Source: Chryseobacterium viscerum
Lineage (GTDB): Bacteria > Bacteroidota > Bacteroidia > Flavobacteriales > Weeksellaceae
Reading direction: 5' to 3'
Assembly (NCBI RefSeq): GCF_002899945.2
Contig: NZ_PPEG02000003.1
Location: 434,001-498,000 of the forward strand
DNA length: 64,000 bases
In this document: piece by piece, positions 25,232 through 34,152 of the stretch
Position numbering within the stretch: the first letter of the stretch is position 1
Layout: every line of letters starts with the position of its first letter
Program-made: the position numbers and the translations under genes
Notes under the pieces: model-generated
Database searches by the model: none
Seen by the model: only the letters and a program-made list of their open reading frames with translations
What the model was told of the DNA's origin: nothing

Positions 25232-26188
25232 TCAGTGTAGGTGTAAACTGCTGATGTATTCGGAAGGAGTGATGCTTTCCATCTGCTTGAACACCCTGTT
25301 GAACGTAGACTGGTTTGAAAATCCGGCTTCCGTATAAATATACATAAGGGTTACCTTCTCAAGATCATTTTCATTAAGCAGTCTTTTTACACACTCAATC
25401 CTGTACATATTCAGGTAGTTATTGAAATTGGGATATCCCTTTACCCGGATTGATTTTGAAATATAGCTGCTGTTGATATTCATTTCTGTAGAAAGCTTTG
25501 AAATATTAAAATTAACATCTTTATACAGTTGTTTTTCCCTCATTACAAGTTCAATTTTCTCAAATAGTTCGTCTGCAAAAGGTGTTTTTTCTACCACAGG
25601 TGCTGGTTGGAGTTCTATATTCAGGGTCTTCTTTTCAATTTCACGGTAGATTTCCACTCTTTTTATTTTATCCTTAAAATAGAGCAGAAGGGCTATCACA
25701 GCTACATTGGAAATCATAAGAATGGTATCGGTAATTCTCACATCTTCAGGTTTGTGTATTGGGAATTTAAAGCTGAATGTTTTTGAAATAAGATATCCCG
25801 CAATAATATTCAGTAATACAAACATACTGTAGATAAAAACGTACTTCCTCTGAAAGAAAACATAGGCTGCCAGCGGAATCGGAATAAGCCACACAAAGCT
25901 TGCAATAGAATTATTCCAGAAAGCAAGCATGATGTAAAAATTATAAAGCGTAGCCGTAATAATGTAGGAATGTACCATGACATTGACTGAATACGTTTTA
26001 CGTACAATCATGTAAGTATAGACCATTAAAAATAGTCCGCCAAAAAGATACCAGGCCATTATTTTATCCGGGATGATAAAAGTATATATCAAACCAAATA
26101 TGGCAAGAATAACAGACATCAGAATGTTGTAATAATACACCAGCTGTCTTTTATATTGTTCAATTTGTTTGTCTTGTGTGGTAGTCAT
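25232..26188 (-). CDS. Membrane-associated AraC-family regulator
   Basis: A 318-residue regulator with six predicted TM segments in residues 18-185, then a short linker and a C-terminal AraC domain (residues 212-315): ISKLSTEMNINSSYISKSIRVKGYPNFNNYLNMYRIE and LMYIYTEAGFSNQSTFNRVFKQMESITPSEY. It is a shorter relative of the 7TM-AraC protein at 19373-20512. It may sense a hydrophobic or envelope signal and could control the adjacent MFS gene or the divergent surface-protein gene at 26460. Confidence 0.88.
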   Translation of the reverse strand: MTTTQDKQIEQYKRQLVYYYNILMSVILAIFGLIYTFIIPDKIMAWYLFGGLFLMVYTYMIVRKTYSVNVMVHSYIITATLYNFYIMLAFWNNSIASFVWLIPIPLAAYVFFQRKYVFIYSMFVLLNIIAGYLISKTFSFKFPIHKPEDVRITDTILMISNVAVIALLLYFKDKIKRVEIYREIEKKTLNIELQPAPVVEKTPFADELFEKIELVMREKQLYKDVNFNISKLSTEMNINSSYISKSIRVKGYPNFNNYLNMYRIECVKRLLNENDLEKVTLMYIYTEAGFSNQSTFNRVFKQMESITPSEYISSLHLH

Positions 26189-26459
26189 TTGTGGTAATAG
26201 ATAATTTTAAGTCATTCCAATATATTTTGTAACAGTCAAATATCAGAAAATGACTGTTTTATGTTATTGATTGTTAGTTATTTGTGTGTTGTTGAACCGT
26301 TTCCGGTTTTTCATTGATTATTCATAAAATTGATTGATCAATGCGGATAACTTTGCACCAGCTAGCTCAATAAAGGCTGATTGATGATTTGTCAATTGAC
26401 CCACATGATTTATTCTCCTTTTAAATAAATCAAATAATTTTTTTAACAAATATACTAAA

Positions 26460-27305
26460 ATGAAGAAAATAAAATTAACTCTTGCCAGCATAATGATGTG
26501 TTTTTCAATAGCTGCATTTTCCCAGGTAGGTATCAATACGGATTCCCCTAAAGTAACATTACATGTAGAAGGGAAACCGGATGTGGCTACCGTGCCAGAT
26601 GGTGTGATGGCTCCCAGAATGACAGGAGACCAGCTGAAATCTAAAGATGATGTCTACTTAGCCGCGCAGACTGGAGCACTGGTCTATGTAACTCAGGCGG
26701 TGACTGCACCTTCTGTAAAAACGGCAAAAGTAGATAAATCCGGATATTATATGTTCAATGGAACGACCTGGAAATTTGCATTTGGAGGAAAAGATGATGA
26801 CATTACTATTGGAGATTTAATTTACTATCATGGAAGCATACCTGCAGGTACTTCGGGAGCTAATGTATTGGCCAGCACCTATCTTTCTGATCTTCCTGTT
26901 TTGGGAGGTTTCTTAAGACTTGATGCGCAATTTAACAGCAGCTCGGCAGGAACAGGGGCTGCTACAACTTTTAACCCAAGGCTTTATAATGCAGGGACCT
27001 CAGATGTGAAAATCTGGGTTTCAGAAATGTCTACCCATACCGGTGATTCCGATAACGGGAATATCAAATTATCACCTGGAGCCTACAGGCAGTTTGATGA
27101 TGGTGTTTACCTTACCCAAACAAATAATGAGACGGTAACATTTGACATTACCATACAGGAGCCGGAGCCAAGATGGTACAGAGTGTATTATGCATTCCGT
27201 GTAGACAATAAATCTATAGCAGGGAGCAGCGATGCCACGACAACAGATTCTAATACTTCTGACAACACAAGAGAACTGTTTCTTTCTGTACAGAGGCTAT
27301 ACTAA
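26460..27305 (+). CDS. QVGINT-type secreted protein
   Basis: A 281-residue secreted protein. The signal peptide covers residues 1-21 (ending AFSQ), directly followed by VGINTDSPKVTLHVEG, the motif also found in the truncated protein at the window start. The middle is low-complexity and beta-rich; the segment MAPRMTGDQLKSKDD is the equivalent of FPRLTTAQRDAI in the other protein. No T9SS CTD-like end was recognised. A TAACTTTG box at 26348-26355 could be its promoter, which would leave a leader of about 100 bases. A terminator follows. Confidence 0.8.
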   Translation: MKKIKLTLASIMMCFSIAAFSQVGINTDSPKVTLHVEGKPDVATVPDGVMAPRMTGDQLKSKDDVYLAAQTGALVYVTQAVTAPSVKTAKVDKSGYYMFNGTTWKFAFGGKDDDITIGDLIYYHGSIPAGTSGANVLASTYLSDLPVLGGFLRLDAQFNSSSAGTGAATTFNPRLYNAGTSDVKIWVSEMSTHTGDSDNGNIKLSPGAYRQFDDGVYLTQTNNETVTFDITIQEPEPRWYRVYYAFRVDNKSIAGSSDATTTDSNTSDNTRELFLSVQRLY

Positions 27306-27420
27306 AGGATTGCTTTGGTGTAGAGCTGTTTGATGATTCTAAAAATACAATGACTATATAAAAAATCAACGAAATCAATAGATCAGTTATTCAAAATCTA
27401 ATGAGATTTGTGTTTTTTCT

Positions 27421-27459
27421 GGGGCGGGAATAGTATGAAATTCCGGCCCCGTTTTTTTT
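27421..27459 (+). terminator. Rho-independent terminator
   Basis: GGGGCGGGAAT (27421-27431) pairs with ATTCCGGCCCC (27440-27450), one mismatch, followed by G and eight T. It ends the QVGINT gene transcript and reaches the stop of the convergent regulator gene. Confidence 0.85.
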
Positions 27460-28069
27460 AATGCATCATCTCGTACACCTTGATCAATTCTGCAATATTG
27501 GAGACGTCAAGCTTTTGAAAGATCCTTTTTTTATAAGTGCTTACTGTAGACATCTGGATATTCAGCCTGTTGGCAATCTCCAGGTTTCCGTTTCCGTCAG
27601 CAAGGAGTTTAAAAATTTCATATTCTCTGGTAGATAACTTTTCTACAGGATTGTTTCTTTTGTTTTGAATAATAAGACCGATCAGTTCAGCAGGGTAGAA
27701 ATATCCTTTTTCGATGACCGTTTTCACGGCATTCTTTATTTCTTCTTCACTGCTTTGTTTGTTCAGGTAGCCTTCAGCGCCTTCTCTGATATATTGGATG
27801 GCAACATCTTTGTCATACCCTGAAAATATGAGAATCTTGAGGTCATTTTGTATGTTTTTAAGCTCAGGAACCATTTTTTTATACTGAGTTCCGGGCATAT
27901 CAATATCCAAAATAAGAAGATCATAACGTTGATCGCCCAGCTTTTTTTTAACCTGTTCATAGTTTTCTGCAAAATCTATTTTTAGTCTCGGATAAGCAGT
28001 TTCAAGAACAAGAGAAGTCCCTGCCCTTACTACATAGTGATCATCAGCGATTAAAATACTTTCATTCAT
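27458..28069 (-). CDS. NarL/LuxR-type response regulator
   Basis: A 203-residue two-domain regulator. Receiver: acidic residues in ADDHY, phospho-acceptor Asp in LLILDIDMPG, Lys in YLNKQSSEEEI. DNA-binding: LuxR-type helix-turn-helix LSTREYEIFKLLADGNGNLEIANRLNIQMSTVSTYKKRIFQKL at about residues 142-185. It lies five bases after the large propeller-type kinase, so they form a cognate two-component pair. Target genes are unknown; the neighbouring QVGINT surface protein is a candidate. Confidence 0.93.
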   Translation of the reverse strand: MNESILIADDHYVVRAGTSLVLETAYPRLKIDFAENYEQVKKKLGDQRYDLLILDIDMPGTQYKKMVPELKNIQNDLKILIFSGYDKDVAIQYIREGAEGYLNKQSSEEEIKNAVKTVIEKGYFYPAELIGLIIQNKRNNPVEKLSTREYEIFKLLADGNGNLEIANRLNIQMSTVSTYKKRIFQKLDVSNIAELIKVYEMMH

Positions 28070-28074
28070 AGAGA

Positions 28075-31065
28075 TTAGTTTTTATTGAGCGTTATCTCCA
28101 CAATAGTTCCTTTGGGCTGGTTTTTTCTGAAATTGATCTCAGCATTGATCTTTTTCACCAGATGGATAACCATATGCAGACCTAGCCCCTTTCCTTTGAA
28201 ACTGGGAGTTTCCAGCTTAGGGTTTCTGAAGAGATTCATATAAGTAGCGATCTGCTCTTCCGACATTCCTGTTCCGGTATCAGCAATAGTTATTGTGGAT
28301 TGTTGTTGTCTTTCTGTCATATTCAGGGTGATCTTTCCCTCCAATGTGTTTTTCACGGCATTATCAAGGATGTTGTGGATAATGGCGGTTAAAATACTTT
28401 CATTCACTTTAGAATAAACCTGGTGATCAGCAAGATTGGTGATGGTAGTTCCTTTTTCCTTTGCAATTTCACAGAATAATCTGCTTTTGATTTCCAGGAT
28501 TCTATTCATAGGATATTCCTTTTCTTCAAAAATATTTTCGGCCTTATAAAGCTCAGTATATTCTTTTAAGTTGAGCGTAAATTGATACAGCTGCTCTGAA
28601 GACTTATAAATACTGTCAAAATACTTCTTCTGGAGTTCCACGTCATCAGACTCATGAAGCTTCTGAGAAAGCATAGCAATGAACCTGATAGGAGTGGTAA
28701 TGTCGTGGCTGATAGTTTCCACCAGCTTTTTCTGATATTCAGTTTCTTTTTGCAGGTTGTTTTTTACTACTTCAAGGTGAAGAGAAGTCTCTTTCAGTTC
28801 AGAGTTTTTATTATGAACAATCTGTTTTAAGGCTTTGTTTTTTATTCTTAAAAAATTGGTTGTCAGCTGAACAATGATGATCAGGATGATCAGGATGATG
28901 ATAGAAGCTGACACTCTGAACAGTAACGTCTGATAAAAAAGAGGCTGAATTTTGAAATGGATTGATCTTTCTTCATACTTCCCATCAGGAGATACCAATA
29001 TTCTTACACTCAGCGTATATTCACCTGGAGAAAGATTGCTAATGGTGTATTTTAATTCCTTTCCGGTTGCGATCTGTTCCCAGTCGGAGTTTTCCTTTCC
29101 TGATATCCTGGCTTCGATATAAAGATTTTCCAGATTGGAAAAATAAGGAATGTCAATAAAAATTTCAGCGGTTTTATAGTCATTCTTTAAATCAAGAATC
29201 TGATGAAAATACTGAGGTTCAGAATTTCCGATTTTCACCCTTTCAATATAGATTTTTTTCCTGTCCGGATAATACGTCCGAATACTGTCCGGATTGAAAA
29301 ATACAAAACCGTCCATTGATGGGAATACAAAATCTCCGCTCTCAAGAGCATGGGCATTGGGCTCCGAACTGCCATTGAATTCATTGGTCAGAAAACCATC
29401 TTTCTTGGTGAAACGGTAATAGAAAACCGGAGTTCTTCTGTCTTCCGCATATTGCAGCAACTGTTTTTTAAGAACTTTAAATAACCCATTGTTCGAAGAA
29501 ATCCAATAATATCCTTTTTGATCTTCAAGGATATAATGTGCCGACTGCAGATAATTGTTCCTGTCGTTCGGCATTTTGATAAGTTGATGGTCTTTGAAAA
29601 GATAGAACCCGTTTTTATTAGTAGTAATCCAGATTAGATTATCTTTTGTCCTGATGATGCTTTTTACATAGATATTTTTGAGTAAAGGGGTTACTGTATT
29701 ACTTCCCAGCAATACTGAATACAGCCCATCACTGTTACCGGTCAGAATTTCATTTTCGCTATACTGATGAAAAACATTGACAGAACTTTTAAAATGATAA
29801 GTGAAGTCTGGTTTTGTAAACTGGTCCTTTTTGTAAAGATTAAGCTGAGTGCCGGAAATACCAGTACATGTGGTCCCATAAAGGTTCCCGCTTTTCATAA
29901 AACTTTCAAGTCCTTTGCTGATAAAAGTAGAATCCTTCTTTTTATACCCTGAATTTTTATAAAACCTGACAATGCTGTTTCTCTTTCTGATCAGAAGATT
30001 TCCGGAATTGTCATACATCATAAGGTAGTTTTCATTACTGCCAAACAGGTGTTTTTTGACAATACCGTTTTTTCCGAACTCCGTTCCGTCTTCAGCGATG
30101 ATGGTGCTTTTGCTGAAAGGAAGAGAAGCGTAATATACGTTATTGGAAAAATCGGCTTCTTTCTTCGAAACATAAAAATGAGAAAGGTTAAGCACATTCA
30201 GTCCGTTATTGAGCGTTCCCAGATAAAGTTTGTGGAATTCTTTACCATAAAACATAGAATAATAGGAATGATTTCCTATTTCTTCAAATTTTACAAGAAA
30301 TTTCAAACGAAGGTCATTTTCGCTGCCCTCTACAATATAAATGTTATCATGATTGATAATAAAAGTCTGATTGGTAATCTGCTGCCAATAGATTTTAGTG
30401 TCCGGATGATTAAAAAGAGTAGGCTTTTCAGAAACAGAAAGATGTCCTTTATAGAGGGAATAGGTTTTTCTTCTTTTCAGATCATTGATAAAAAGTGTAT
30501 CATTCAATACGAAAGCATAGTTCAGATCCCTATTGGTAAAAGGGATGACTATTTTGATTTTCTTTTTCCCTTCCTTATAAATGATGGTGTTCTTTTCTGT
30601 AAAATGATAAACCGAATTTTTAAGTTGAATAAAATACTGAACATCGTTATAGAAGTTTGAGGATATGATATTATTGGCAATTCTATGTACAAGTCCGGTA
30701 CCGTTGGAAAATACCATTTTATCACTGCTGGTAAGATTAGAAAGCTTCGGAAACCTGTTTTTAATGATGATCTTATTTTCCTGGAAATTATTGAGAACCG
30801 TAATGCTGTCCAGAAGCGGGTCGCCAATAAACTCTCCGAAACGCAGATTATTGACCCTGAAATTATTAAACGTAATGAAGGAGCTCCCGTCATAACGTAC
30901 AAGTCCGCTTTCTGTAGAGATCCAGATAAAGCCATACTTATCCTTGACAATGGCCTTTGCACTACTTTGAGGAAGCCCATTGTCTATATTGTACCATGTG
31001 GAAGTGTGGTGCTGACCATAAATGTTTAAATATACGCAAGCAAAAACAAATGCCCAAATTCTCAT
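28075..31065 (-). CDS. Propeller-type sensor histidine kinase
   Basis: A 996-residue membrane kinase with signal peptide (residues 1-17). Residues 20-600 form a periplasmic beta-propeller sensor (GLPQSSAKAIVKDKYGFIWISTESGLVRYDG and later GYYWISSNNGLFKVL are two-component-regulator-propeller repeats), then a Y_Y_Y-type Ig-like domain (about 610-700), one TM segment near 705-730, a coiled linker, HisKA with phospho-accepting His787 in SHDITTPIRF, and HATPase_c with HNILDNAVKN, DTGTGMS and GKGLGLHM. This is the architecture of HTCS-like sensors without fused regulator domains; the regulator is encoded separately, directly downstream. In Bacteroidota such sensors often bind glycans or peptides; the ligand here is unknown. 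Confidence 0.93.
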   Translation of the reverse strand: MRIWAFVFACVYLNIYGQHHTSTWYNIDNGLPQSSAKAIVKDKYGFIWISTESGLVRYDGSSFITFNNFRVNNLRFGEFIGDPLLDSITVLNNFQENKIIIKNRFPKLSNLTSSDKMVFSNGTGLVHRIANNIISSNFYNDVQYFIQLKNSVYHFTEKNTIIYKEGKKKIKIVIPFTNRDLNYAFVLNDTLFINDLKRRKTYSLYKGHLSVSEKPTLFNHPDTKIYWQQITNQTFIINHDNIYIVEGSENDLRLKFLVKFEEIGNHSYYSMFYGKEFHKLYLGTLNNGLNVLNLSHFYVSKKEADFSNNVYYASLPFSKSTIIAEDGTEFGKNGIVKKHLFGSNENYLMMYDNSGNLLIRKRNSIVRFYKNSGYKKKDSTFISKGLESFMKSGNLYGTTCTGISGTQLNLYKKDQFTKPDFTYHFKSSVNVFHQYSENEILTGNSDGLYSVLLGSNTVTPLLKNIYVKSIIRTKDNLIWITTNKNGFYLFKDHQLIKMPNDRNNYLQSAHYILEDQKGYYWISSNNGLFKVLKKQLLQYAEDRRTPVFYYRFTKKDGFLTNEFNGSSEPNAHALESGDFVFPSMDGFVFFNPDSIRTYYPDRKKIYIERVKIGNSEPQYFHQILDLKNDYKTAEIFIDIPYFSNLENLYIEARISGKENSDWEQIATGKELKYTISNLSPGEYTLSVRILVSPDGKYEERSIHFKIQPLFYQTLLFRVSASIIILIILIIIVQLTTNFLRIKNKALKQIVHNKNSELKETSLHLEVVKNNLQKETEYQKKLVETISHDITTPIRFIAMLSQKLHESDDVELQKKYFDSIYKSSEQLYQFTLNLKEYTELYKAENIFEEKEYPMNRILEIKSRLFCEIAKEKGTTITNLADHQVYSKVNESILTAIIHNILDNAVKNTLEGKITLNMTERQQQSTITIADTGTGMSEEQIATYMNLFRNPKLETPSFKGKGLGLHMVIHLVKKINAEINFRKNQPKGTIVEITLNKN

Positions 31066-31548
31066 ATATGTGCAAAACTGATCTATGTCTGCTGCTAATG
31101 CAAGAGACGGTTAATATTAGTATTTGTACAAGTCGAAGTTTTTTTAATGGGTAGGAACGATTGAAAATAAATTTTTATCATTGAAGTTTTCTGGTCTTTT
31201 GTGTTTTTATTTTTTTTGATCGTGTAAAAATAGTGAAATTATGGAGATAAATCAGTATGCCACGATCTGTTTTATATAAGTTTTATCCGGGTTTACCGAT
31301 AGTATAGCATATGGAATTTTACATATTTCAAAAATAAGTGATAAATTTATATTAGATTCCTTTTAAAACATTTTCTATTAATCTCAATGCTGTACTGTGA
31401 TTGTGATTTCTTTTAGGATTTTATAAATGAAAAATATTGATGCTTCTGTATTTTTTTTAAGATTTATTGATTAACGGTTTAGGTTTTATTTAATTGCTTT
31501 TTGTAGTAAAAGTTTGACAAAAAACTGAGGTTAATTCTACATAATATC

Positions 31549-31580
31549 TTTGTTAAAGCTTATGGATATTCATATTTTTG
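31549..31580 (+). promoter_or_regulatory. Promoter, TTTG-N20-TATTTTTG
   Basis: TTTG at 31549-31552 and TATTTTTG at 31573-31580 match the Bacteroidota promoter at ideal spacing. There is no gene downstream before a terminator at 31663-31699, so it seems to serve a short transcript. Confidence 0.55.
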
Positions 31581-31586
31581 CAAAAA

Positions 31587-31700
31587 TATTCTCGGAACAA
31601 TTAAAGAAACTCATCGTTTAAATAATGATTCTAAGAACACAAACGGTTTTATCTCAAAAATAAAAGAGACTGTCTCCATCTAAAGCGGTCTCTTTTTTGT
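31587..31700 (+). ncRNA. Candidate small RNA of about 110 nt
   Basis: A promoter at 31549-31580 is followed after about 80 bases by a terminator hairpin: AAGAGAC (31665-31671) with GTCTCTT (31688-31694) and a T-run to 31699. Between them the only frame is MILRTQTVLSQK from 31625, too short to judge. The most direct reading is an untranslated regulatory RNA; a leader peptide is the alternative. No known RNA family was recognised. Confidence 0.4.
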
Positions 31701-31737
31701 TTTTTATTCTCAGAATTTACCATTTTAAGCCATAAAA

Positions 31738-31762
31738 AACCTCCCGGAAATGATGGGAGGTT
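31738..31762 (-). terminator. Rho-independent terminator
   Basis: AACCTCCC and GGGAGGTT form an 8-bp stem; on the minus strand it is followed by a T-run. It ends the transcript of the DUF1349 gene. Confidence 0.8.
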
Positions 31763-31800
31763 AAATTAAACTGATTGTATATTGAAGTGTAATTCAATCG

Positions 31801-32448
31801 TTATTGATGAGTTTCAAGCCACTTTAGCCTGCGTTCATCCGGTAAATGTTTTACTGTAAAGTTTTCAAATACAGCATTAAATCCGGTTCCATCAGGGCAG
31901 GCTGCCATTAATCCAACCATGACAGGGGTGTTGTCCTGCAAAGGCGCATTTCGCATTAGGATATAGCTCTTGTCATCAAAAGAATAAAAGATTTCCACAG
32001 CATCCAGTCTTCTTATGGCTTTTATCCATACTGCAGGCGGCGTTTTTTCTAATGTAATGACGCTCCAGTCACTTTTGTTGTGAGTGACAACAGTGCTGAG
32101 GTTATATTTACCGTCTACAAACTCCACTCCGGCTTTGATGTAATGCTCTTTGTCTGTTCTCAGCATAAGACCCATCTGGTCAAATCTTGCTTTGTAGCTG
32201 CCGGTTATTTTTACTTTTGCTTCAAATTCACCTCCGTAAGTAGTGTAATAGAAGGGAGCGTCATCCACGGTGAATCCGTAGTGTGAAATCCTCCAGTAGT
32301 CACTCTGTGGAGTTACAAACATCGACAGGCTGTTGTTTTTGATTTCCCATTTTTCAGGTTCATTAAACCAGGTCATTTTCTCCAGAGTCTGGGCAGAAAA
32401 CTTTTGAATCAGGAACAAGGCACAAAAGCCTAAAATCAATTTCTTCAT
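31801..32448 (-). CDS. Secreted DUF1349 protein (concanavalin-like fold)
   Basis: A 215-residue protein with a signal peptide (residues 1-19, ending KFSA). The mature part matches DUF1349, a jelly-roll/concanavalin-like domain: MTWFNEPEKWEIKNNSLSM, then DAPFYYTTYGGEFEAKVKI and QMGLMLRTDKEHYIKAGVEF. Related proteins are thought to bind carbohydrates or to resemble the yeast regulation-of-enolase protein 1; activity is unproven. It would act outside the cytoplasm. It is divergent from the LuxR-family regulator at 32538, which may control it. Confidence 0.85.
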   Translation of the reverse strand: MKKLILGFCALFLIQKFSAQTLEKMTWFNEPEKWEIKNNSLSMFVTPQSDYWRISHYGFTVDDAPFYYTTYGGEFEAKVKITGSYKARFDQMGLMLRTDKEHYIKAGVEFVDGKYNLSTVVTHNKSDWSVITLEKTPPAVWIKAIRRLDAVEIFYSFDDKSYILMRNAPLQDNTPVMVGLMAACPDGTGFNAVFENFTVKHLPDERRLKWLETHQ

Positions 32449-32537
32449 TCTCTTTTGGATAAGTTCTAAGGGTAAATTATTATTTTAGCAAAAGTATTAT
32501 TAAACCCACATTGTGTCAATACTGATAAATAACCATT

Positions 32538-33275
32538 ATGGAAATCCGGGAACAACTCAGTCATAAATTATTAAATAACACTTCCAAAAAATGCATGCTT
32601 GATATTGACGCCTATAAGCAGAGAGCCTATGCATATTCTCAAATGGAAGGTGCTATATGTGTATTAAGTGATGTGCAGGCAAATAAAAGTTATATCTATA
32701 AATCTGCAGCAGCTTTAGAGCTTGGGTTAAGTATAGGTGAAAATCCTACAGAAATAGATACAATCTGGGAAGAAGAGATGCTGAAAAAGATCCATCCCGA
32801 TGACCAACTGAAGAAATATATCCATGAACTCCGTTTTTTCAAATTACTGGATGCTATGGAAATGGAACAGCGTGCAGAGTATAGTGTCGTGTCAAAAATC
32901 AGGATGAAAGATAAAAATGAAGAGTACCGATGGGTAAAACACCGGATGTTTTATGTGTATTCACCCTATAACGGCAGGCTGAGGCTGGCTCTCTGTCTTT
33001 ATAATATTTCCCTGGCCAGGTCTACAGCTCCTGATTTTATGATTATTAATACAGTAAAGGGAGAAGTGGTGGTAAAAGATAAGCTTGATTATAAAAATAT
33101 TCTGAGCCCAAGGGAGCTGGAGGTTTTAAAATTTGTAGGAGAGGGATATGCCAGTAAAGAAATTGCTGATCGGCTTTCCATAAGTATCAATACGGTGAGC
33201 AGACACCGTCAGAATATCCTGGAGAAGCTGAAAGTGAAAAACTCTACCCAGGCTTTCAAAGATAGTTTCTATTAG
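32538..33275 (+). CDS. PAS-LuxR transcriptional regulator
   Basis: A 245-residue cytosolic protein. Residues 20-165 look like a PAS-type sensor (KIHPDDQLKKYIHELRFF, then EYRWVKHRMFYVYS are PAS_3-like). Residues 180-243 are a LuxR helix-turn-helix (LSPRELEVLKFVGEGYASKEIADRLSISINTVSRHRQNILEKLKV). There is no receiver domain, so it is a one-component regulator. It is divergent from the DUF1349 gene and followed after 95 bases by a short AraC protein. Related PAS-LuxR proteins are numerous in flavobacteria; targets unknown. Confidence 0.9.
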   Translation: MEIREQLSHKLLNNTSKKCMLDIDAYKQRAYAYSQMEGAICVLSDVQANKSYIYKSAAALELGLSIGENPTEIDTIWEEEMLKKIHPDDQLKKYIHELRFFKLLDAMEMEQRAEYSVVSKIRMKDKNEEYRWVKHRMFYVYSPYNGRLRLALCLYNISLARSTAPDFMIINTVKGEVVVKDKLDYKNILSPRELEVLKFVGEGYASKEIADRLSISINTVSRHRQNILEKLKVKNSTQAFKDSFY

Positions 33276-33370
33276 CTATTCAGTTTGAATATCCGAAAAG
33301 TTCACCATGTTGTTTTGTATCTTATAATTAAATTTATACCTTGAATACAAATTAGTAAGAACAACACAAG

Positions 33371-33724
33371 ATGAAAAGAAGCGAAGAGATTACCCGTCAG
33401 TATTTTACCTTTTTGGAAAAACACATTCAGGATGTTATTTCAGGATCGGTTTCCGAATTTATGGAAATGAATGAAATTGCCAGAGAACTTGCTGTTTCTC
33501 ACAAACATCTTACCTATACGATTAAACAAGAAGCAGGACAGCATCCCTGTTTTTTTTATGACGAAAAAATTATCATACAGGCAAAACAGATGCTTATTAT
33601 TTCCGATAAATCCATAGCAGAAATTGCCCGAATTTTTACTTACGATCCATCCAACTTTTCAAAATTTTTCAAAAAAATGACCGGTCTTACTCCTGGAGAA
33701 TTTAGAAAATCCAATCTATTCTAA
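33371..33724 (+). CDS. Short AraC-type regulator (DNA-binding domain only)
   Basis: A 117-residue protein that is essentially only an AraC DNA-binding domain with two helix-turn-helix motifs (MNEIARELAVSHKHLTYTIKQ and IAEIARIFTYDPSNFSKFFKKMTGLTPGEF). No sensing domain is attached, as in MarA/SoxS-type regulators, so its level or a partner must provide control. No ATG further upstream is in frame with family-like sequence, so it is not a truncated longer gene as far as can be seen. Confidence 0.88.
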   Translation: MKRSEEITRQYFTFLEKHIQDVISGSVSEFMEMNEIARELAVSHKHLTYTIKQEAGQHPCFFYDEKIIIQAKQMLIISDKSIAEIARIFTYDPSNFSKFFKKMTGLTPGEFRKSNLF

Positions 33725-33879
33725 ATTGACTATTCTATTTCTTTAAAATTGCTGTGGCAGGGTATTTATGATGATGATTATCTCTGGGTAGGGATTTAAT
33801 TATGCTTGGATTTCAGCTTCAAAAGCGGGTTTAGTGAATTATAATGTTAAAATTGATGAAAAATAATCTTTTATAAATG

Positions 33880-33912
33880 AGACGGTTGTAAAAAAATAAC
33901 CGTCTTTTTTTA
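33880..33912 (+). terminator. Rho-independent terminator
   Basis: GACGGTT (33881-33887) pairs with AACCGTC (33898-33904), followed by at least seven T. Confidence 0.8.
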
Positions 33913-34113
33913 TTATTTATCTATTAATATTTCTTTATTGTTTACTTTTTTTATTAAATTTAGGTAAGAAAAAACTAATTAATTCAATAGAAGAAAATGT
34001 TAAAAGATTCAGATATTATAAAATGAGTTTGGTTTCCAGAGAGTAAGAATAAATTATTGTGTCTTTAATAATATTTAATCTTAATTGGGGAGCTTAAGCC
34101 CTTTAAATAGTTA

Positions 34114-34121
34114 TATATTTG
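34114..34121 (+). promoter_or_regulatory. -7 promoter box (TATATTTG)
   Basis: Exact TAnnTTTG match 31 bases before the ATG at 34153. The nearest TTG is 26 bases upstream, slightly longer than usual. Confidence 0.4.
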
Positions 34122-34152
34122 TTTTTTTAAACCACAACAAACAAGATTAAGG

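Larger units (their letters stand above)
31066..31800. other. Intergenic region with candidate small RNA
   Basis: 735 bases with no protein-coding gene of note. The first 480 bases are AT-rich with nothing recognised. The last part holds a promoter (31549-31580), a candidate small RNA ending in a terminator (to 31700) and the terminator of the convergent DUF1349 gene. Confidence 0.6.
33725..34152. other. Intergenic region with terminator and weak promoter
   Basis: 430 bases. The AraC transcript probably ends at the hairpin at 33880-33912. A TATATTTG box lies at 34114-34121, 31 bases before the acyltransferase gene, with a TTG at 34085 at slightly long spacing (26). Nothing else recognised. 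Confidence 0.5.

Noticed and set aside
30049..30660. 203-codon open frame on the plus strand
   Set aside because: Antisense to the large sensor kinase gene, whose propeller repeats and kinase motifs are unambiguous; the antisense product has no domain or signal.
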